Shown here one piece after another: positions 21,862-24,661 of a stretch of DNA of 24,661 nucleotides; positions within the stretch are counted from its first letter, which is position 1; each line of letters starts with the position of its first letter. The stretch is from contig DASWAT010000184.1 in the NCBI GenBank assembly GCA_036390995.1, forward strand, positions 1 through 24,661. The letters run 5' to 3'. The notes below the pieces were generated by a model. It saw only the letters and a list, made by a program, of their open reading frames with translations. It searched no databases and had not been told where the DNA came from. This DNA is from DASQQQ01 sp036390995. GTDB lineage: Bacteria > Actinomycetota > UBA4738 > HRBIN12. The translations under genes were made by a program, and so were the position numbers.

Positions 21862-22413
21862 GTGGAGCTCGAGCGCGTGGACCGGATCACGACGGGCGCC
21901 ATCGGCGAGCCGGGCAGTCGGACGTTCTACCTCCAGGCCCGGGTCGGTCTCGACCTGATCACGGTGGTCGTCGAGAAGCAGCAGGTGGAGCTGCTGGCCG
22001 CGTCGATCCTCGAGCTGCTTTCCCGCATCGATCGCGAGACCGGGACCGAGCCCTCCGACGAGGAGCTCGAGGAGCTCGAAGAGCCGGTGGAGCCCCGGTT
22101 CCGGGTGGGGCGACTCTCGATCGGCTACGACGAGGAGCAAGACCTCATCCTGCTCGAGCTGGAGGAGGTCGTTCCCGAGGAGGAGGAGGGAGAGGAGGAG
22201 GAGGCGGAGTCCGAGGGCGTGCCGACCGAGGACCTGCCCGAGCCCGAGCGGATCCGCCTGTGGGCCACCCGCGAGCAGATGCTGGCGCTGTCGCGGCACG
22301 GCGCGACGGTAGCGGCGCGGGGACGTCCTCTCTGCCAGTTCTGCGGCAATCCGATCGACCCCGAGGGCCACACATGTCCGGCGATGAACGGACACTCCCG
22401 CCCGGTCCGGTAG
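21862..22413 (+). CDS. DUF3090 family protein
   Basis: A 183-residue actinobacterial protein of the DUF3090 family (TIGR03847). GTG at 21862 is chosen because GGGAGG lies 8 nt upstream and the protein then begins ELERVDRITTGAIGEPGSR, as in the family. It has an N-terminal beta-rich half (FYLQARVGLDLITVVVEKQQ), a very acidic middle (EEVVPEEEEGEEEEAE) and a C-terminal Cys motif CQFCGNPIDPEGHTCP that could bind zinc. The gene starts 4 nt after the phosphatase stop and overlaps the next gene by 40 nt, so all three are one operon. Function unknown. Confidence 0.88.
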   Translation: MELERVDRITTGAIGEPGSRTFYLQARVGLDLITVVVEKQQVELLAASILELLSRIDRETGTEPSDEELEELEEPVEPRFRVGRLSIGYDEEQDLILLELEEVVPEEEEGEEEEAESEGVPTEDLPEPERIRLWATREQMLALSRHGATVAARGRPLCQFCGNPIDPEGHTCPAMNGHSRPVR

Positions 22414-23126
22414 CTCCGGCCGGCGACGACGTCTTCCCCCTCCTCGAAGGAGGGAACCTCCGGCTGCTCGGGCTGCTCCCCCGGTCGTCCAACTACACGT
22501 TCCTGGCCCGGGTGAGCGATGGGAGCCGGGAGGCGCTGACCGTGTACAAACCGCAGACAGGCGAGGCCCCGCTATGGGACTTCCCCGACGGTTCGCTCTG
22601 CCGTCGCGAGGTGGCCGCCTACCTCGTGTCCGCCGAGCTGGGCTGGCCGCGGGTGCCCCCGACCGTGCTGAGGGACGGTCCGGAGGGTCCGGGTTCGGTG
22701 CAGCTCTTCCTGGAGTTCGACCCGCAGGAGCACTACTTCACGCTGGCCGAGCGCATGCCGGACGAGTTCCGGAAGGTGGCGCTGTTCGATGCGGTGGTGA
22801 ACAACGCCGACCGGAAGGCGGGACACTGTCTGCTGGCGACCGACGGCGGCCTGTTCGTGGTGGATCACGGGGTCTGCTTCCACGAGACCCCGAAGCTGCG
22901 GACCGTGATCTGGGATTTCGCGGGGCAACCGATCCCCGACGAGCTCGTGGATGACCTCGTCGCCCTAGATGCCGACTTGCGCGGTGACGGGTTGGGCGCC
23001 TCTCTCGACTCGCTCCTGTCGCCCGGCGAGCTGGAGGCGATGCACGCACGCCTCGGCCGGCTCGTCCGCGCCGAGCGGTTCCCGGAACCGGGATCGGGCC
23101 GCCCCTATCCGTGGCCGCCGGTGTGA
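22374..23126 (+). CDS. SCO1664-family (TIGR03843) kinase-like protein
   Basis: A 250-residue protein of the SCO1664 family, distantly like PI3/PI4-type kinases. Visible landmarks are a possible ATP-binding Lys59 in LTVYKP, the REVAAYLVSAELGWPRVPP helix, a catalytic-loop-like NNADRK (Asn143 to Lys148) and a metal-binding DHG at 164-166 (FVVDHGVCF), corresponding to the kinase DxxxxN and DFG elements. Whether it phosphorylates a protein, a lipid or a mycothiol-related metabolite is unknown. The ATG lies inside the end of the DUF3090 gene (40-nt overlap). With the phosphatase upstream it forms a potential kinase/phosphatase pair. Confidence 0.85.
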   Translation: MSGDERTLPPGPVAPAGDDVFPLLEGGNLRLLGLLPRSSNYTFLARVSDGSREALTVYKPQTGEAPLWDFPDGSLCRREVAAYLVSAELGWPRVPPTVLRDGPEGPGSVQLFLEFDPQEHYFTLAERMPDEFRKVALFDAVVNNADRKAGHCLLATDGGLFVVDHGVCFHETPKLRTVIWDFAGQPIPDELVDDLVALDADLRGDGLGASLDSLLSPGELEAMHARLGRLVRAERFPEPGSGRPYPWPPV

Positions 23127-23172
23127 GGCCCATCTCACGAACCGCCGGCACCCTTCGTTCTAGAGGGCGACG

Positions 23173-23673
23173 ATGACGCCACCGCCCTTCACAACGTTCC
23201 TCGAGGAGCACCGGGTGCCGGTCTACCGATTCCTGCTGGCGACCGTCGGCCCGAACGACGCCGACGACTGCTTCCAGGAGACCTTTCTGTCGGCGCTTCG
23301 GGCCTACCCGCGACTGCGGGAAGACTCGAACCTTCGCGCGTGGATCCTCACGATCGCCACGCGCAAGGCCGCCGACCACGGCCGGGCGAGGGCAAGGCGG
23401 CCGGTCCCGGTCGAGGAGGTACCGGAGCGAGCGGCGCCGGCCCCCGAGCTCGACGGGACGACGGAGCTGTGGGCCGCGGTCCGGGCGCTGCCACCGATGC
23501 AGCGGGCGGCCGTGGTCCACCGGTACGTGCTCGACCTGCCGTACGCCGACATCGCGGCGGCGCTCGGATGTACCGAGGAGGCGGCACGCGCGAACGCGTA
23601 CGCGGGACGGCGGAAGCTCCGTGAGGAGCAGGAACGCTTGCAGGACAAGGCACTCGAAGGAGGATCGCGATGA
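23173..23673 (+). CDS. ECF-type RNA polymerase sigma factor
   Basis: A 166-residue sigma-70 family protein. Region 2 (about 8-75) contains VYRFLLATVGPNDADDCFQE and LRAWILTIATRKAADHGR. A short Pro-rich linker follows. Region 4 (about 98-155) has LPPMQRAAVVHRYVLDLPY and an HTH ADIAAALGCTEEAARANAY. There is no region 1.1 or 3, so it is an extracytoplasmic-function sigma. ATG 23173 lies 6 nt after TAGAGG/AGAGGG, which could be either a -10 or an SD. Its stop overlaps the ogt start (ATGA). No anti-sigma gene adjoins, so regulation may be transcriptional or through the partner. Confidence 0.88.
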   Translation: MTPPPFTTFLEEHRVPVYRFLLATVGPNDADDCFQETFLSALRAYPRLREDSNLRAWILTIATRKAADHGRARARRPVPVEEVPERAAPAPELDGTTELWAAVRALPPMQRAAVVHRYVLDLPYADIAAALGCTEEAARANAYAGRRKLREEQERLQDKALEGGSR

Positions 23674-24302
23674 GCGGACGGCTGAGCTGGATGCGGCGCA
23701 CGGACGTCGAAGCCGCGTCGCTCCGCGCGGCGCGAGCCGTCGTGGACCGCGCGTGGGCGAGCCGGCTCGTCGACGTTGCCGTCACGACCGTCGATTCGCC
23801 GGTCGGCAGCCTCCTGGTGGCGGGAACCGCGCGAGGTCTCGTCCGTCTCGCGTACCCGGACGAGCGGTCCGATCTGATCCTCGAGGAGCTCGCGGAGGCG
23901 CTCTCGCCGAGGGTGCTGGAGGACCCACGGACCCTCGACCCGGTCCGACGGGAGCTGGAGGAGTACTTCGAGGGCCACCGGACCACCTTCGACCTTCGGA
24001 TCGACTGGACGCTCGCCCCCGAGGGCTTCTCGCGGCGCGTGCTGCGGGAGACCGCTCGGATCCCGTTCGGCTCGGTATCGACGTACGGGCAGATGGCGAA
24101 GCGCGCCGGCAGCCCACGGGCGGCCCGGGCGGCGGGGAACGCGCTGCACGACAACCCGATCCCGATCGTCGTCCCCTGCCACCGCGTCGTGCCGGCCTCC
24201 GGCGGCATCGGCAAGTACGGCGGCAGCGAGTGGCGCAAGGAGTTCCTCCTCCGGCTCGAAGGCGCGATCGAGGAGACGACGGACGGCGCACCGCTCCACT
24301 GA
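23670..24302 (+). CDS. ogt: Methylated-DNA--[protein]-cysteine S-methyltransferase (Ogt)
   Basis: A 210-residue suicide DNA-repair protein that transfers the alkyl group of O6-alkylguanine to its own cysteine. The acceptor Cys170 is in the invariant IPIVVPCHRVV, followed by GGIGKYGG. The HTH/recognition region includes RIPFGSVSTYGQMAKRAGSPRAARAAGNAL, with the Arg finger in AARAAGNAL. The N-terminal ribonuclease-like domain starts at about 38 (VTTVDSPVGSLLVAG). The first ~37 residues (MSGRLSWMRRTDVEAASL) are an extra N-terminal stretch beyond typical Ogt. The ATG overlaps the sigma-factor stop by 4 nt, linking alkylation repair to that sigma factor. Whether the extension contacts the sigma factor is speculative. 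Confidence 0.94.
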   Translation: MSGRLSWMRRTDVEAASLRAARAVVDRAWASRLVDVAVTTVDSPVGSLLVAGTARGLVRLAYPDERSDLILEELAEALSPRVLEDPRTLDPVRRELEEYFEGHRTTFDLRIDWTLAPEGFSRRVLRETARIPFGSVSTYGQMAKRAGSPRAARAAGNALHDNPIPIVVPCHRVVPASGGIGKYGGSEWRKEFLLRLEGAIEETTDGAPLH

Positions 24303-24361
24303 GCGAACGCCACCCGGGTCAGAACCGGTGCTCGCTGGGCGGCTTTGGGATGATGGCCCTC

Positions 24362-24661
24362 ATGCGCTCTCCGCTCGGACGTGTCACGGCTTCCGTGGTC
24401 CTCATCGTCGCGCTCGCCGCGTGGGCCTCGTGCAGCGGCAACGGGACGACCGGGTCGTCGGTACCGTCGCCGCTGCCCTCGGGCTCGCTCGGCGTGGTGG
24501 AGCCCTCCGCCGTGAGGACCGCCGTCGAGGGCATCTGCGAGATGGCCGCGAAGGACGCCGCCGACCGGACCGCCGCGAACTCCGTCTTCTACGATCGCGT
24601 GCACGAGGAGCTCCACGTGATCGCGGCCGCCGTGCAGCCGAGGAACACGGACGTGGCCGCC
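24362..24661 (+). CDS. Putative lipoprotein, partial (runs off the window end)
   Basis: The frame is open to the window edge (100 codons). MRSPLGRVTASVVLIVALAA is a signal peptide ending in the lipobox WASC, with predicted lipidated Cys24. A Ser/Thr/Pro/Gly linker and a helical domain (VRTAVEGICEMAAKDAADRT ... FYDRVHEELHVIAAAVQ) follow. In-frame ATGs at 24350 and 24353 are alternative starts. The domain is not recognised; Asp/His/Glu-rich helices are compatible with many secreted binding proteins. Confidence 0.75.
   Translation, partial: MRSPLGRVTASVVLIVALAAWASCSGNGTTGSSVPSPLPSGSLGVVEPSAVRTAVEGICEMAAKDAADRTAANSVFYDRVHEELHVIAAAVQPRNTDVAA

Noticed and set aside
22140..22212. GAG-rich purine tract that looks like a simple repeat
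   Set aside because: It lies in frame within the DUF3090 gene and encodes its acidic Glu-rich segment, so it is coding sequence.
1..24661. CRISPR arrays, transposase genes and rRNA
   Set aside because: No regularly spaced repeats, DDE/serine recombinase motifs or rRNA-like sequences were seen on either strand.

Overview
The window is a high-GC, gene-dense chromosomal segment that looks like an actinobacterium (Actinomycetota), probably from a little-cultured lineage. The clues are very high third-position GC, a CGNR zinc-finger regulator, and the trio histidine phosphatase / DUF3090 / SCO1664-like protein, which is an actinobacterial hallmark found near mycothiol genes in mycobacteria. Several start codons lie directly behind a TAnnnT -10 element (leaderless style), and there is a GTTCACC-type PHO box. 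I cannot assign a genus. No rRNA, tRNA, CRISPR array or intact mobile element is visible.

Layout. Positions 88-407 (-) hold two tiny genes. 573-2064 (+) is a CGNR regulator overlapping a HhH-GPD DNA glycosylase. 2183-4613 (+) is an MgtE/SLC41-type membrane protein overlapped by a soluble protein made of two PhoU-like plus TrkA_C (RCK_C) units. 4675-5241 (+) is a double Lrp/AsnC ligand-binding-domain protein without HTH. 5306-7387 (+) is an orphan membrane PAS histidine kinase, meeting ispH (7389-8309, -) tail to tail. 8433-about 9500 is a decayed insert: a frameshifted and truncated HNH endonuclease facing a frameshifted unknown gene. 9556-10862 (-) is corA plus a pseudo-receiver protein, divergent from a GNAT acetyltransferase (10910-11695, +).

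The core, 11758-21088, is a phosphate island. The minus strand reads pstS-pstC-pstA-pstB-phoU-phoB and then, probably from an additional internal promoter, DUF47-pit-small membrane protein. phoR diverges from pstS across a 237-bp region with three GTGAAC/GTTCAC repeats. A second DUF47 gene (11758-12381, +) converges on the pit end. High-affinity ABC uptake, low-affinity Pit uptake, their PhoU-type regulators and the PhoR-PhoB system are therefore in one block.

Positions 21150-23126 (+) hold the phosphatase / DUF3090 / kinase-like trio. 23173-24302 (+) is an ECF sigma factor translationally coupled to an O6-alkylguanine-DNA methyltransferase. The window ends inside a lipoprotein gene (24362 onward).

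The most interesting candidates are the MgtE-like transporter with a duplicated PhoU-RCK_C partner, the receiver-like protein without its phospho-acceptor downstream of corA, the compact phosphate super-cluster with its PHO box, and the decayed HNH locus.
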